The notes: a model not told the origin generated them from the letters alone. Counted from the first letter of the stretch, positions 13,601 through 20,193 are shown. The stretch is DNA of 64,000 nucleotides from Mycolicibacterium flavescens (GCA_900637135.1 LR134353.1:4464001-4528000); one strand, 5' to 3'. A program made the numbers and translations.

Positions 13601-16600
13601 AGGGGTCGAGTCGAGAACGCCCGGCCACCAACGCATCTGTCGTCAACTCTTCTACGGTGTGCAGGCTTGCCGCGGCGTCGACCGACCCAGGCTCGGGCAC
13701 GTACAGCGACCAGCCCGTCTCGCGGTGTTCGGCACGCAGCCGCAAGGCGGCGTGGCGGTCCAACAGCGTCTGCAGCATGGCGACGACATCGGGGTGGGTG
13801 ACCCCTGCCGGCGCCTGCACCACCACGGTCTGGTTGAATTCGTCTATATCGCCCGATATTTGATTCAGCCAGCACATGATGGGCGTCGCATTGACGGCGC
13901 CGACGCCCTCGTCGGCAGGGCCGATCTCACCGCCGGCTATCCCGGCGACCCGGGCCAGCCGGGCAACGGTCTGCTCGACGAAGATGTCGCGGGGCCGACA
14001 CCGCAGACCGGCGGCGCGGGCCCGGGCCACCACCTGCATCGACAAGATACTGTCGCCGCCGAGATCGAAGAACGAGTCATCGACGCTCACCCGCTGAACA
14101 CCCAGCACCTGCGCATAGATGCCGGCCAACACCTCTTCGACTGCGTCGGCAGGTGCCGAGTAATGCTGCGAGCTCTGGTAGTCGGGGATCGGCAGTGCGC
14201 GGGTATCGAGTTTTCCATTGACGGTCAAAGGCAGTGCGTCGAGAAGCACCACCGCCGTCGGCACCATGTACGCGGGCAACCGGTCGGCGAGCACGGGCCG
14301 CACGGAGGCCGGATCGACTGTCCCGGGCACACTTTCGGTGAGGTAGCCGACCAGCCGTTTGACCCCGGCCTGGTCCTCGTGGGCTATGACGGCGGCCTGC
14401 TCGACGCCGTCGAGGGCGGCGAGGGCGGCTTGGATCTCGCCGAGCTCGATGCGGTAGCCGCGGATCTTCACCTGTTCGTCGGCGCGACCCAGGTACTGCA
14501 GTTGACCGTCGGCGCGCCAGCACACCAGGTCGCCGGTGCGGTACATGCGTGTGCCGGGCCGGCCGAACGGGCAGGCCAGGAACCGGCTTGCGGTCAGCCC
14601 GGACCGCCCCAGGTAGCCGAGGCCCACGCCTCGACCGGCGACGTACAACTCACCGACCACTCCGGCCGGAACCGGGCGCAGCCACTCGTCGAGAACGAAG
14701 AGCGCCGCGGTCGCCACCGGCGCACCGATCGGCGCCGCCCCGGTGCCTGCCTGCAGGGGTGTGCTCATCGAGGCGTACACCGTTGTCTCGGTAGGGCCAT
14801 AGGCGTTGATCACCACGCGGCCGGGGGCCCAATGGTCTACGACATCGGCTGGGCACGCTTCGCCGCCCAGCAGTACGGCCACGGACTCCAACCCGTCCGA
14901 ATTCAGAGCCGCCACTGCGGATGGAGTCTGGGTGAGCACGTTGACATGTTCGCGCACCAGCAGGGCGTGGAAGTCCTCCGGTGAAGCGGCCACCTCTTCG
15001 GGCACCACCACGAGCCTGCCGCCGCCGAGCAGGGCAGCCCAGATCTCCCAGACCGAGAAGTCGAAACCGTAGGAGTGACATTGCGTCCACACCTGCGCTG
15101 CAGGCAGACCCGGTGGTGTCGAGGCGGCGAGATGAGCCAGGTTGTGGTGGGTGATGGCCACGGCTTTGGGAGTTCCGGTGGTCCCCGAGGTGTAGACGAC
15201 GTAAGCGATGTCCTCGGGTGCCGGTGTCGAGAGCGTGGAACCGCGCTGCGCGTCCTCGCCGGGGTCGGCGGCGTCGAAAACGGTAAGCGTGTAACCGTTG
15301 AGGCGCTGTCGCAGATCGGGGGTGGTGAGCGCGGCCACCGGTGTGGCGTCGGTGAGCATGAACTCGACGCGGGCGTCCGGGTGGGCCGGGTCGATCGCCA
15401 GATAAGCGGCGCCGGTCTTGAGTACCGCCAGCATCGCCACGATCGCCTCGGCAGAGCGTTCCAGCAGGAACGCGACAGTCTCACCGGGACCAGCACCATG
15501 GGCAGACAGCAGGTGTGCCAACCGATCTGAGACTTGGTCGAGTTCGAGGTACGTCCACGAACCCCGTCCGCAGCTGATCGCAACCATCTCCGGACGGCGC
15601 ATGACGTGCTCGGCGAACAGCTGCGGTATCGACGCGGCCGCAGGAGCCGGGTCGGCGAGCACCGCGCGGTTGCCGATCTGATCCAGCCAAGCGAACTCGG
15701 TGGCGTCGAGCAGCTCGATCGACGACAAGCGCGCTGCCGGATCGGCTGTCATGGCCGTCAGGATCCGCTCGAAGCGTTGCAGCAGAGTCGTGATCGTGTG
15801 CGGGTCGAAAACGTCGCTGCGGAATTCTACTTCCCCCGAAATGCCAGCTGGCTCAGCGGTTTCCGTCCACCGCTCGGCCAGCGAGAATGACAGGTCCATG
15901 CGCGCGGTGTGAGTGTCGACCGGAATCTGGGTGACTTGGAGCCCGTCCAACGTCAACGGGGTGGGGGCGCCCGCATTGCCGGGCAGGTTCTGCCAGGCCA
16001 ATAACACCTGGACCAGCGGGTGATGGGTCAGGCTGCGGGTCGGGTTCAGGCGTTCGACGAGCGCCTCGAAGGGTACGTCCTCGTTTTCGTAGGCGCCTAT
16101 GCTGCGTTGGCGTACTTGCGCGAGTACCTCATCGACCGTGGGGTCCTCCGCCAGGTCAACCCGCAGAACCAACGTGTTGACGAAGAAACCCACTAACTCG
16201 TCGAGTGCAGGATCGGTGCGGCCGGCGATCGGAAACCCCATCGCTACATCCGGACTGCCGCTCAACCGCGACAGCAGTACCGCGAGCGCGGCCTGCACCA
16301 CCATGAAACTGGTCGCGTTGCAATTCGCGGCCAACTGACGTACCCGCTGCTGCAGTGACGCCGGCCAGTCCACTGGCAAGGTGGCGCCCTGCTGGTCGGC
16401 CACTGGGGGATAGGGCCGATCAGTTGGAAGCTGGAGCCGTTCGGGCATGCCCGCCAAGGCCTCGTGCCAATAGTCCAGCTGTGCGGCGATCGGGCTGCGG
16501 CTGTCCGCCAGATCGCCGAACTGTGCACGCTGCCATAACGCGTAGTCGACGTACTGCACCGGTAACGCAGACCACTCGGGCTCTCGGCCCTGTCGGCGGG

Positions 16601-19600
16601 CTTCATACGCCTGACCCAGATCGCGCGCCAGCGGTGCCACTGACCATCCGTCGAACGCGATGTGGTGCACCACGATCCCCAACAGATACTCCTGGGGGCC
16701 AATCGCATACAGTTGAGCGCGAAGCGGAATCTCCACCGACAGGTCGAACGGATAGACCGCCAGTGCCGTCAACTCGCCGAACGCCTCGCGCTCGGACATC
16801 GATTCCACCGGCATGCCGTAGCGCCGCCACATCGCAGCATCGGCGGACAGCACCTGTTGACGTGGCACACCATCGGTTTGGAAATACACGGTGCGCAACA
16901 CTTCGTGTCGCGCAACGACATCGTCGAGGGCGGTAACGAGCGCCTTGACGTCCAGTGGGCCATTGATCCGCAGGACGGTCGGCATGTTGTAGGCACCCGC
17001 CTGCAGCTGGTCCAGGAACCACAGCCGACTCTGGGCGAACGACAACGGAATCACCGCAGGCCGCCGGCCGGCTACCAACTGCGGGCGCCGACTTCCGTCA
17101 GCTCTGACGCGGGATGCCAACAGGGCGACCGAGGGCGCATCGAACAACGCGCGCACGGTCAGGTGGGCGTCGACGGACTTGGCGATCATGCCGACCGCGC
17201 GCATCGCCGACAAGGAGTCGCCGCCGAGGTCGAAGAAGGAGTCGTCGACACCCACGCGTGGCAGTCCGAGCACACGGGCATAGATACCGGCCAGCATCTC
17301 CTCGATGTGGTTGGCTGGAGCGCGATACCGATCGGCGTCGACATATTCGGGGGCCGGCAACGCGGCGGTGTCGAGCTTGCCGTTGACCGTGACCGGCAAC
17401 CCGTTGAGCACCACCACCGCCGCCGGCACCATGTAGGGCGGTAGCCGGTCGGCCAACGCCGCACGCGCCGCTGCCGGATCCACCGCGCCGGTCACATAGC
17501 CCACCAGCCGCTTGTCTCCGGGGCGGTCCTCGCGCGCGATCACCACCGATTGCTGCACCCCGGCCAGCCCGGCCAACGCCGCCTGTACCTCGCCCAGTTC
17601 GATGCGATAGCCGCGGATCTTGACCTGTTCATCGGCGCGCCCGAAATACTGCAACTGACCGTCTGGACGCCAACACACCAGATCCCCGGTGCGATACATC
17701 CGCTGCCCCCCGCCGGCGAACGGACACGCCACGAACCGCGACGCGGTCAACCCCGCTCGACGCCAATACCCCACGCCCACACCGCTGCCCGCGACGTACA
17801 ACTCCCCGACCACACCGGGAAGCACCGGCCGCAACCACCCGTCGAGGACAAACAACGCCGCTCCTCTGACAGGTGAGCCGATAGGCGGCGCACCCGAACC
17901 GGGCACCAGCGGAGCACTTCTCGATGCGCAGATGGTCGTCTCGGTCGGCCCATAGCCGTTGAGCATCACCCGACCCGGCGCCCACCGGTCCACCAACTCG
18001 GCGGGGCAAGCTTCGCCGGCCACCAGCAGCGCCATCGATTCCAGGCCCTCCGGCGCAAGTGTTCCCAGCGCCGAGGGTGTCTGGCTCAGGACGCTGACGT
18101 TCTCGGCGACGAGCAAGGCGTGCAGGTCTTGCGGGGAGGCCGCGACCTCCTCGGGCACGATCACCAACCGCCCACCGTGTAGCAAAGCGCGCCAGATCTC
18201 TTCGACTGAGGCGTCGAAGCCATACGAATGCCACTGCCCCCACGCGCGGGCGGACAGATGCTCATCGGGTGGACCGAGTAATCGGGTGAGGCTACGGTGC
18301 GTGATCGCAACACCTTTGGGAGCCCCCGTGGTGCCGGAGGTGTAGATGACGTGGGCGATGTCATCGGGATCGGGTGGCGGCAACGAGTCGTCGGACTCTA
18401 ACCGCGTCGCCACGTCGTCGACGCCGATGACCGGCAGCCCGTATCCGGAGAGCGACGAGGCCAACTCAGCGGTCGTCATCGCGGCGACGGGCGCAGCGTC
18501 CTCGATGATGTATCCGATCCGGGCCGCGGGCGTCGCCGGGTCAATCGGCAGGTACGCCGCGCGGGTCTTCAAGCACGCCAGGATTGACAGAATCGCCTCG
18601 GCACTGCGCGAAAACAGCAGCGCCACTATCTGTCCTGGCCGCACTTTGCGTGAGACCAGCAGGCGAGCCAGTCGGTTGGACGCCTCGTCCAACTCCCGAT
18701 AAGTCCACGTGCGGTCGCCGCATACCAGCGCGATCGCATCGGGCGTGCGTGTCACCTGCGCAGAGAACAGCGCAGGGATCGACGACGTGGGTGGGGCCGT
18801 GGTCAGCACCGCACGATTACCACATTCGTCGAGGCGTGCCTGATCGTTCGATCCGAGGACAGTCAACGACAACAACCGACACTCGGGAGCGGCTGCCATG
18901 GCCGTCAACATCCGTTGCAGACGTTCGGCCATATCCGATGGCGTGAAGTCCGCAAACGGTTGCCCTGCCCCCGCCGAAAAGAATGACTGCTGATCACCGA
19001 CTCCGACGAAGAACAAGCCGAAGTGCCCGACCGGGCCGAATGTCGTGTACGTTGCCGTCGCCGGCACACCGGCGAGGTTCAGCGACAGGCGGGAGGGAAC
19101 GAAGTTGAGCACGACCCGGTCCGGCACTTGTCGCAAGCGGCGATGGTCACCGCCGAGCTCGAGGGATCGCACCGGAAAACGTTGATGAAGCAAATTTTCT
19201 CGAGTTCGCTTGTCGACCTGCCGGCAGAGGTCGGCGACTGTGGAGTGCGGCGACATTTTCAAGACCAGCGGGACGACTCCGGCGAGCATTGCGGGAAGCG
19301 TTTTCGTCTTTGCATCCACCCGCCTGCTGACCGGGAAGTCGAGCACCACCTCCGAGTCGCCGTGGCTGCAGCCGCGCACCAGCAGCGCGCACGCCGCAGT
19401 GAGGACGGACGACCGCCGGATGCCCAGTGCCTTGGCCAACTCTTTGACGCAACCGGCGACCGCCGGATCGAGGTGGATCGAAGGGGATGGCCGGTGCGAA
19501 TCGGTCGTGCTCTCGGTTCGCGGTAGCCGGAAGTCTGGTGCGGATTCCGACGGGAGGTTCTCCCGCCAGTACGCTTCGTCATCTTGGTAGTCGGTCGACG

Positions 19601-20156
19601 ACTCGTACTCCAGCTCGCTGCGCACGAAGTCCCGAAGAGAGCCGAAGAAAGCGGGCGAGGCGGGCTCGCCTGCGACAAGTGCTGAGTAGATCGCGGCGAT
19701 ACGCCTGCCCACCAGTCCCATGCTGATGCCGTCGATGACGATGTGATGACAGCATGCGAACCAGTAATACTCGTTGGGCCGCGTTGCAAACAGCGCAAAC
19801 TTCATCAGCTTGCCGTCGAACGGCATCGGGGTGCGTTCGATCGCTGTCGCAATCTGCCGGGCTTCCTGCTCAGCGTCGTACGAGCCGATCAGGTCGTAGC
19901 GAGCCAACTCGACGTCGGAGTAGTCGATCGCTCGCTGGACTACTTGACCGTCCTTCTCGAAGAAGGCGGCGCGAATCGGTTCGGCTTCCTGCAGCCCCAG
20001 CCTGATCGCCTGTTCGAAGACGTCCGGCTGGATGGCGCCCTCGATTTTGACGAACATGCCGAGCTGCCACTCGGTGCCGGAGTGGCCTGACTGTTGGGCA
20101 AGCCAAATGTCAAGTTGCCGGCGCGTCAACGGCAATGCCTGGTTGTCAAGCTCCAT
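1..20156 (-). CDS. Multimodular nonribosomal peptide synthetase, 3' end beyond the window
   Basis: One minus-strand frame stays open from an ATG at 20156 to the left edge (at least 6,718 codons); C, A and T motifs at 17.2, 7.4 and 1.85 kb are all in this frame. Domain order with rough residues: C1 1-430, A1 455-940, T1 950-1015; C2 1025-1460, A2 1485-1985, T2 2010-2075, E1 2090-2530; C3 2540-3010, A3 3025-3520, T3 3540-3610; C4 3620-4050, A4 4095-4575, T4 4600-4660, E2 4675-5100; C5 5120-5560, A5 5580-6065, T5 6085-6145; C6 6160-6610 and the start of A6. The start has GGAG about 10 nt upstream, and MSLD-type core sequence begins at once with C1. A C domain before the first A domain is typical of lipopeptide initiation (family knowledge). 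No methylation, TE or reductase domain is visible; termination lies off the edge. mbtH-like gene 37 bp upstream implies co-transcription. Product unknown. Confidence 0.96.
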   Translation of the reverse strand, partial: MELDNQALPLTRRQLDIWLAQQSGHSGTEWQLGMFVKIEGAIQPDVFEQAIRLGLQEAEPIRAAFFEKDGQVVQRAIDYSDVELARYDLIGSYDAEQEARQIATAIERTPMPFDGKLMKFALFATRPNEYYWFACCHHIVIDGISMGLVGRRIAAIYSALVAGEPASPAFFGSLRDFVRSELEYESSTDYQDDEAYWRENLPSESAPDFRLPRTESTTDSHRPSPSIHLDPAVAGCVKELAKALGIRRSSVLTAACALLVRGCSHGDSEVVLDFPVSRRVDAKTKTLPAMLAGVVPLVLKMSPHSTVADLCRQVDKRTRENLLHQRFPVRSLELGGDHRRLRQVPDRVVLNFVPSRLSLNLAGVPATATYTTFGPVGHFGLFFVGVGDQQSFFSAGAGQPFADFTPSDMAERLQRMLTAMAAAPECRLLSLTVLGSNDQARLDECGNRAVLTTAPPTSSIPALFSAQVTRTPDAIALVCGDRTWTYRELDEASNRLARLLVSRKVRPGQIVALLFSRSAEAILSILACLKTRAAYLPIDPATPAARIGYIIEDAAPVAAMTTAELASSLSGYGLPVIGVDDVATRLESDDSLPPPDPDDIAHVIYTSGTTGAPKGVAITHRSLTRLLGPPDEHLSARAWGQWHSYGFDASVEEIWRALLHGGRLVIVPEEVAASPQDLHALLVAENVSVLSQTPSALGTLAPEGLESMALLVAGEACPAELVDRWAPGRVMLNGYGPTETTICASRSAPLVPGSGAPPIGSPVRGAALFVLDGWLRPVLPGVVGELYVAGSGVGVGYWRRAGLTASRFVACPFAGGGQRMYRTGDLVCWRPDGQLQYFGRADEQVKIRGYRIELGEVQAALAGLAGVQQSVVIAREDRPGDKRLVGYVTGAVDPAAARAALADRLPPYMVPAAVVVLNGLPVTVNGKLDTAALPAPEYVDADRYRAPANHIEEMLAGIYARVLGLPRVGVDDSFFDLGGDSLSAMRAVGMIAKSVDAHLTVRALFDAPSVALLASRVRADGSRRPQLVAGRRPAVIPLSFAQSRLWFLDQLQAGAYNMPTVLRINGPLDVKALVTALDDVVARHEVLRTVYFQTDGVPRQQVLSADAAMWRRYGMPVESMSEREAFGELTALAVYPFDLSVEIPLRAQLYAIGPQEYLLGIVVHHIAFDGWSVAPLARDLGQAYEARRQGREPEWSALPVQYVDYALWQRAQFGDLADSRSPIAAQLDYWHEALAGMPERLQLPTDRPYPPVADQQGATLPVDWPASLQQRVRQLAANCNATSFMVVQAALAVLLSRLSGSPDVAMGFPIAGRTDPALDELVGFFVNTLVLRVDLAEDPTVDEVLAQVRQRSIGAYENEDVPFEALVERLNPTRSLTHHPLVQVLLAWQNLPGNAGAPTPLTLDGLQVTQIPVDTHTARMDLSFSLAERWTETAEPAGISGEVEFRSDVFDPHTITTLLQRFERILTAMTADPAARLSSIELLDATEFAWLDQIGNRAVLADPAPAAASIPQLFAEHVMRRPEMVAISCGRGSWTYLELDQVSDRLAHLLSAHGAGPGETVAFLLERSAEAIVAMLAVLKTGAAYLAIDPAHPDARVEFMLTDATPVAALTTPDLRQRLNGYTLTVFDAADPGEDAQRGSTLSTPAPEDIAYVVYTSGTTGTPKAVAITHHNLAHLAASTPPGLPAAQVWTQCHSYGFDFSVWEIWAALLGGGRLVVVPEEVAASPEDFHALLVREHVNVLTQTPSAVAALNSDGLESVAVLLGGEACPADVVDHWAPGRVVINAYGPTETTVYASMSTPLQAGTGAAPIGAPVATAALFVLDEWLRPVPAGVVGELYVAGRGVGLGYLGRSGLTASRFLACPFGRPGTRMYRTGDLVCWRADGQLQYLGRADEQVKIRGYRIELGEIQAALAALDGVEQAAVIAHEDQAGVKRLVGYLTESVPGTVDPASVRPVLADRLPAYMVPTAVVLLDALPLTVNGKLDTRALPIPDYQSSQHYSAPADAVEEVLAGIYAQVLGVQRVSVDDSFFDLGGDSILSMQVVARARAAGLRCRPRDIFVEQTVARLARVAGIAGGEIGPADEGVGAVNATPIMCWLNQISGDIDEFNQTVVVQAPAGVTHPDVVAMLQTLLDRHAALRLRAEHRETGWSLYVPEPGSVDAAASLHTVEELTTDALVAGRSRLDPSAGVMLSGLWAPSTGELGLIVHHLAVDAVSWRILLEDLNIAWTQYHSGQPIELPPLGTSFQRWAALLDKHAHSPAVIASADTWRKASTMPTALPCVRPEKDTYATAGRLSASLDPETTRLLLGQVPSALHAGVQDILLIGFALAWRTFLAGNDSVVIDVETHGRNEDLAPELNLSRTVGWFTSKYPVALTLDPLRWGQVVAGHAAVGAVLKNAKEQLRALPDGMTYGLLRYLNTGVELPETDPAVGFNYLGRLDAGGVQMSEDMWRLCDDGLALADAVTAVAMPLSHTVELNTAAVEGANGALLQANWTWAASILDESQVDGLNRLWFDALKGICRHVVRGGGGLTPSDITPVVLDQDQIDQLEKQDRVADILPLTPLQKGLLFHANTTASADDAVYAMQLDISIDGPLDPQRLRHAIETVAKRHPNLAARFDGHYGQPIQVIPADPVIPWTFFDLGATGIDVGMDVGMDAAAAAVAAGLTPGAPPTDTATTDAVYRPLETDVAEAITKLCADERAAVCDLTRPPAFRTAVVRTAPNRHRLVLTNHHIVLDGWSLPIVAREIFASYYGHRLPAAGSYRRYVMWLAERDNTAARAAWREVLAGFDTPTLVGPPNRLRLGPRGTIAFRVGEDSTRALGELARSCHTTVNTVLQAAWAQLLVSLTGHHDVAFGTAVSGRSTDIIGAESMVGLLINTVPVRAYTTPATTVGELLDQLQRSYNHTLEHQHLALSEIHHATGQDLLFDTVLVYENYPVDARTLLSNGLTITEVNGRESTHYPLAVVAQPGTELGMRIEFDTDVFEATEVDELSRRFQRVLQAMTADPTRRLSSIDLLDRDEHAVLDRHSNIAVLTQTSAPTTIPALFAAQKARDPQAVALTFERESMSYGELDEASNRLAHLLVRHGVGPGRCVVIVSERSARAVVAILAVLKSGAAYLPIDPSTPRARIEFIVADAAPAAALTTGDLADRMHDIDVPVVELDDATISAEPTCALPEPAADDIAHIIYTSGTTGVPKGVAVTHHNVTRLFDSLDVGLELGPYQVWTQCSSLAFDFSVWEIWGALLFGARLVVVPKSVARSPKDLNALLRSEHVTVLSQTPTAVQALSTEGLAAVTLMAAGEACPAEVVDRWAPDRVMLNGYGPTESTVYATISAPLTAGSDTVPIGAPVPGAALFVLDGWLRPVPPGVVGELYVAGRGVGVGYWRRPGLTGSRFVACPGGELGARMYRTGDLVRWRADGQLQYLGRADEQVKVRGYRIELGEVRTALAELIGVEQAAVIAREDRPGDKRLVGYLTETIPGTIDPAETRAALFERLPSYMVPAAVVVLDVMPLTANGKLDVRALPAPEYQGVDHYRAPATPIEAILVSLYARALGLERVGVDDSFFDLGGDSILAMRVVADINTSLDGDLSVRALFDAPTVAGLARCLGGDGGRRAPLVPVARPPVIPLSFAQRRLWFIDQLQGPSAVFNMTVALNLQGQLDVDALQAALHDLVARHESLRTLFPAPKGVPQQHVVAADNADFGWQVVDATAWSAERRSDAIEETVRLAFDLSSQIPLRARLFHVGEDEHVLAGVVHHIAADGWSIAPLIRDLNAAYTSRCAGRPPAWSQLPVQYADYTLWQREQFGNLDDGSSPIGAQLAYWQDALAGMPQRLQLPTDRPYPPVAEQRGATVTVQWPAELQRRVGDVAAQHNATSFMVVQAGLAALLSRLSTSYDVAVGFPIAGRRDPALDDLVGFFVNLLVLRVDLAGDPTVAELLAQVRRSSLDAYENQDVPFEVLVDRLNPARSLTHHPLVQVALAWQTAIGGADDTGGLTLGDLQVTRMPVKTHTARMDLVFSLSEYWTDTGECDGIGGTVEFRTDVFDAATVETLVARLQRVLTAITIDPSRRLSAVDVLADEEHAQLERFGNLVGLTAPRPAPDSIPALFAEHVARAPDAVAVSCLDTSWTYRQLDEASNRLAHLLIGCGAQPGRCVALAMSRSAEAIAAIIAVLKTGAAYLPIDPGLPSARIEFMIADTAPIAAVTTAALRDSLDGCDVLVVDVDDPGIATQPDTALPPPPAEHLAYVIYTSGTTGVPKGVAITHHNVTQLLSSLDAGLPRPGVWAQCHSLAFDVSVWEIFGALLRGGRVVVVPESVAASSDDFHAVLTTEKVSVLTQTPSAAGMLRREGLESTALVVVGEACPAQVVEQWAPGRVMLNAYGPTETTMCVAISAPLAPGSSVPIGSPVSRAALLVLDDVLRPVPPGSVGELYVAGAGVAVGYLGQPGLTASRFVACPSRGGAGLRMYRTGDVVRWCADGQLQYLGRSDEQVKIRGYRIELGEIQAALAELAGVEQAVVVAREDRPGDKRLVGYLTGAADPAETRAVLARRLPGYMVPVAVMRLESLPLTPNNKLDVRALPAPDYQDSDRYRAPADAVEEILTGIYAEVLGLERVGVDDSFFDLGGDSILSMQVVARARAAGVTCRPRDIFVEQTVARLARAARVLTADTGPIDEGLGEVAATPIMRWLREIEGPVREFNQTIIVDAPGGVTRADVGTVLQALVDRHAMLRLHAVEGGAGGWSLHVPVPGSVDADACVDAVDELSEEAVRAARSRLDPATGRMLSALWVPATGRLAVIIHHLAVDAVSWRILLEDLNIAWAQHRKGQPVNLPMAGTSFRRWASLLAERANDPAVLRQADAWRHVAVAPPALPAPQPDIDTYAGAGQLSAALDTDTTRVLLGDVPAAFHAGIGDILLIAYAIAWSRFLDTGGEPVGIDVEGHGRYDDLAPDLDLSRTVGWFTLKHPVALAIPELDWTKTVAGDAMLGAVVKDAKEQLRSLPEGLSYGLLRYLNDEIELPATDPSIGFNYLGRLGGAEPKGLGELWTVSRDDLSLVDIAAAIPMPLAHSVELNAAAVDTDTGPQLQAKWAWAPSSVNQADVTRLSDLFFGALSGICAYVRKGGGGLSPSDITPARLNQHQIDRLETQFRPADILPLTPMQQGLLFHASTAQGSGDDLYAMQLDITITGPLGRDRLEAAVHAVAARHPHLVARFCGEYDPPVQIIPADARPAWQYLDLAGKDADERVARVCGDERAAVCRLSDAPAFRAALIRIAEDRHRCVLTFHHIVIDGWSLPILAQELFASYFGQRLSAAGSFRRYVTWMSERDVDSARAAWGEVLAGFDTPTMVAPPGRPGRRGVESHRLYEHVSRAVEVLARSEHTTVNTVLQAAWGHLLTWLTGRRDVAFGTAVSGRPADLADAESMVGLLINTVPVRATFTPDTTTSDVLKQLRTAHAHTLEHQHLSLAEIHRITGLDQLFDTLFVYENYPVDTANLLDFDGLAVTEFSTRERNDYPLTLQAMPGRELALRFEYDTEVFDPAGVRTLIGRLQEVLVAMTADPARQLVSIDLLDADEHARLDQMGNRAVLTQPAATPSSIPAVFAAQVTRTPDAIAVNCGESAWSYRELDEASNRLAHLLAEHGARPGQSVALLFSRCPEAILAILAVLKSGAAYLPIDPAHPSTRIKFMIADATPVAAVTTAALAHRFDECDIEVIDAADPRVDTQPSTAPPAPRPDDIAHVIYTSGTTGVPKGVAVTQYNVVQLFDRLDTGLELTPAQVWTQFHSYAFDFSVWEIWGALLHGGRLVIVPETVAHAPEDFHALLRYEHVSVLTQTPSAVRGITPEGLGSTALVIGAEACPAELVDRWAPGRVMLNVYGPTETTMWLSKSAPLTPGSGAPPIGSPVTGAALFVLDGWLRPVLPGVVGELYVAGSGVGVGYWRRAGLTASRFVACPFAGGGQRMYRTGDLVCWRPDGQLQYFGRADEQVKIRGYRIELGEVQAALAGLAGVQQSVVIAREDRPGDKRLVGYVTGAVDAAAVRAALADRLPPYMVPAAVVVLNGLPVTVNGKLDTAALPAPEYVDADRYRAPASHIEEMLAGIYARVLGLPRVGVDDSFFDLGGDSVSAMRVVAAINAGLDADLPVRALFDAPTIGGLAPRLSRCAGGRPPLVAGERPAVVPLSFAQSRLWVIDQLHGPSPVYHMVVALRLRGHLDGDALRAALGDVVDRHESLRTLFVAPDGTAQQLVLAAGCADVGWQVVEARGWSEDRLMAAIGAAAAQPFDLSTHIPLRAGVFRIGDNDHVLVGVVHHIAADGWSLGPLVRDLGVAYEARRHGDAPGWAPLPVQYVDYTMWQRARFGDLDDSDSPIAAQLEHWQQALAGLPERLQLPTDRPYPALADQRGAVMTVHWPAELQQRVRETAAEYNATTFMVMQAGLAVLLSRLSASPDVAVGFPIAGRSDPALDELIGFFVNTLVLRVDLTGDPSFAELLDQVRRRSLAAFDHQEVPFELLVERLNPMRSLAHHPLVQVLLAWQNLPGLGGDHAAALTLGDLDVMQLPVETHTARMDLTFSLSEHFTDSGLPDGIRGAVEFRTDIFDATSIQALVGRFERVLTTMTADPHRRVSAVDLLEPSEHYRLAELGNRPVLNAAAPPSRSVPELFSEHVRRHPNAVAVRGADRTLTYRDLDDASNRLAYLLSERGVEPGSRVALLFERCCEAIVAMVAVLKAGA
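1720..4800 (-). other. NRPS module 5: C(DCL)-A-T
   Basis: C5 has FHHIVIDGWS near 4,315 and follows an E domain. A5 has VIYTSGTTGVPKG near 2,945 and NVYGPTETTMW near 2,560. T5 has LGGDSVSAMR near 1,835. Pocket residues by eye are D-F-W-T-V-G-V-M-W; substrate unassigned. The C-terminal A5 subdomain and the T5 start are almost identical at the DNA level to those of module 1. Confidence 0.84.
1829..2504 (-). repeat. 676-bp intragenic direct repeat, copy in module 5
   Basis: Partner of 17225-17900. The identity stops just before the segment coding pocket residues 330/331, diverges for about 60 bp, then resumes for about 50 bp (2565-2615 versus 17961-18011). Confidence 0.9.
4850..9310 (-). other. 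NRPS module 4: C-A-T-E
   Basis: C4 has HHIAADGWS near 8,885. A4 has VIYTSGTTG near 7,415 and NAYGPTETTMC near 7,030. T4 has LGGDSILSMQ near 6,295, again the pre-epimerization form. The E domain has HHLAVDA and SWRILLEDL near 5,755. Pocket residues by eye are D-V-W-T-V-V-A-M-C; substrate unassigned. A D-residue is predicted at position 4. Confidence 0.85.
9330..12545 (-). other. NRPS module 3: C(DCL)-A-T
   Basis: C3 has NHHIVLDGWS near 11,955 and follows an E domain, so it should be of the D-donor/L-acceptor type. A3 has IIYTSGTTGVPKG near 10,580 and NGYGPTESTVY near 10,190. T3 has LGGDSILAMR near 9,460. Pocket residues by eye are D-F-W-S-M-A-G-V-Y; substrate unassigned. Compared with C5, C3 carries an extra Ala-rich stretch of roughly 40 residues upstream of the His motif (about 12,125-12,235). 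Confidence 0.83.
12560..17090 (-). other. NRPS module 2: C-A-T-E
   Basis: C2 has HHIAFDG near 16,650. A2 has VVYTSGTTGTPKAV near 15,175 and NAYGPTETTVY near 14,780. The carrier motif reads LGGDSILSMQ near 14,055, the form usual for T domains followed by epimerization. The next domain has HHLAVDA followed by SWRILLEDL near 13,515, the epimerization-domain version of the His motif. Pocket residues by eye are D-F-W-T-L-G-A-V-Y; I cannot assign the substrate. A D-residue is predicted at position 2. Confidence 0.85.
17110..20156 (-). other. NRPS module 1: C(starter)-A-T
   Basis: C1 has the active-site motif HHIVIDG near 19,735. A1 carries VIYTSGTTGAPKG near 18,315 and NGYGPTETTIC near 17,945. T1 has DDSFFDLGGDSLSAMR near 17,235. 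Read against GrsA numbering by eye, the pocket residues 235/236/239/278/299/301/322/330/331 are D-A-E-S-L-A-G-I-C. The Glu at 239, where the other modules have Trp, resembles the published Lys code DAESIGSVCK, so a basic side chain is possible; this is inference. The C domain precedes the first amino acid, so its donor is probably an acyl group. Confidence 0.85.
17225..17900 (-). repeat. 676-bp intragenic direct repeat, copy in module 1
   Basis: This block (A1 C-terminal subdomain plus the start of T1) matches 1829-2504 in module 5 with a constant offset of 15,396 bp, no indels, and about a dozen mismatches by eye. The other modules match each other far less well over the same region. Confidence 0.9.
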
Positions 20157-20193
20157 TCGAGCCCCGCTCCAGAAGATATTGAAGGGAAGCAGA

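Noticed and set aside
1..20156. Identity with the glycopeptidolipid synthetase mps1/mps2
   Set aside because: No methyltransferase insertion in any A domain, different E-domain pattern, and no GPL glycosyl- or methyltransferase genes nearby.
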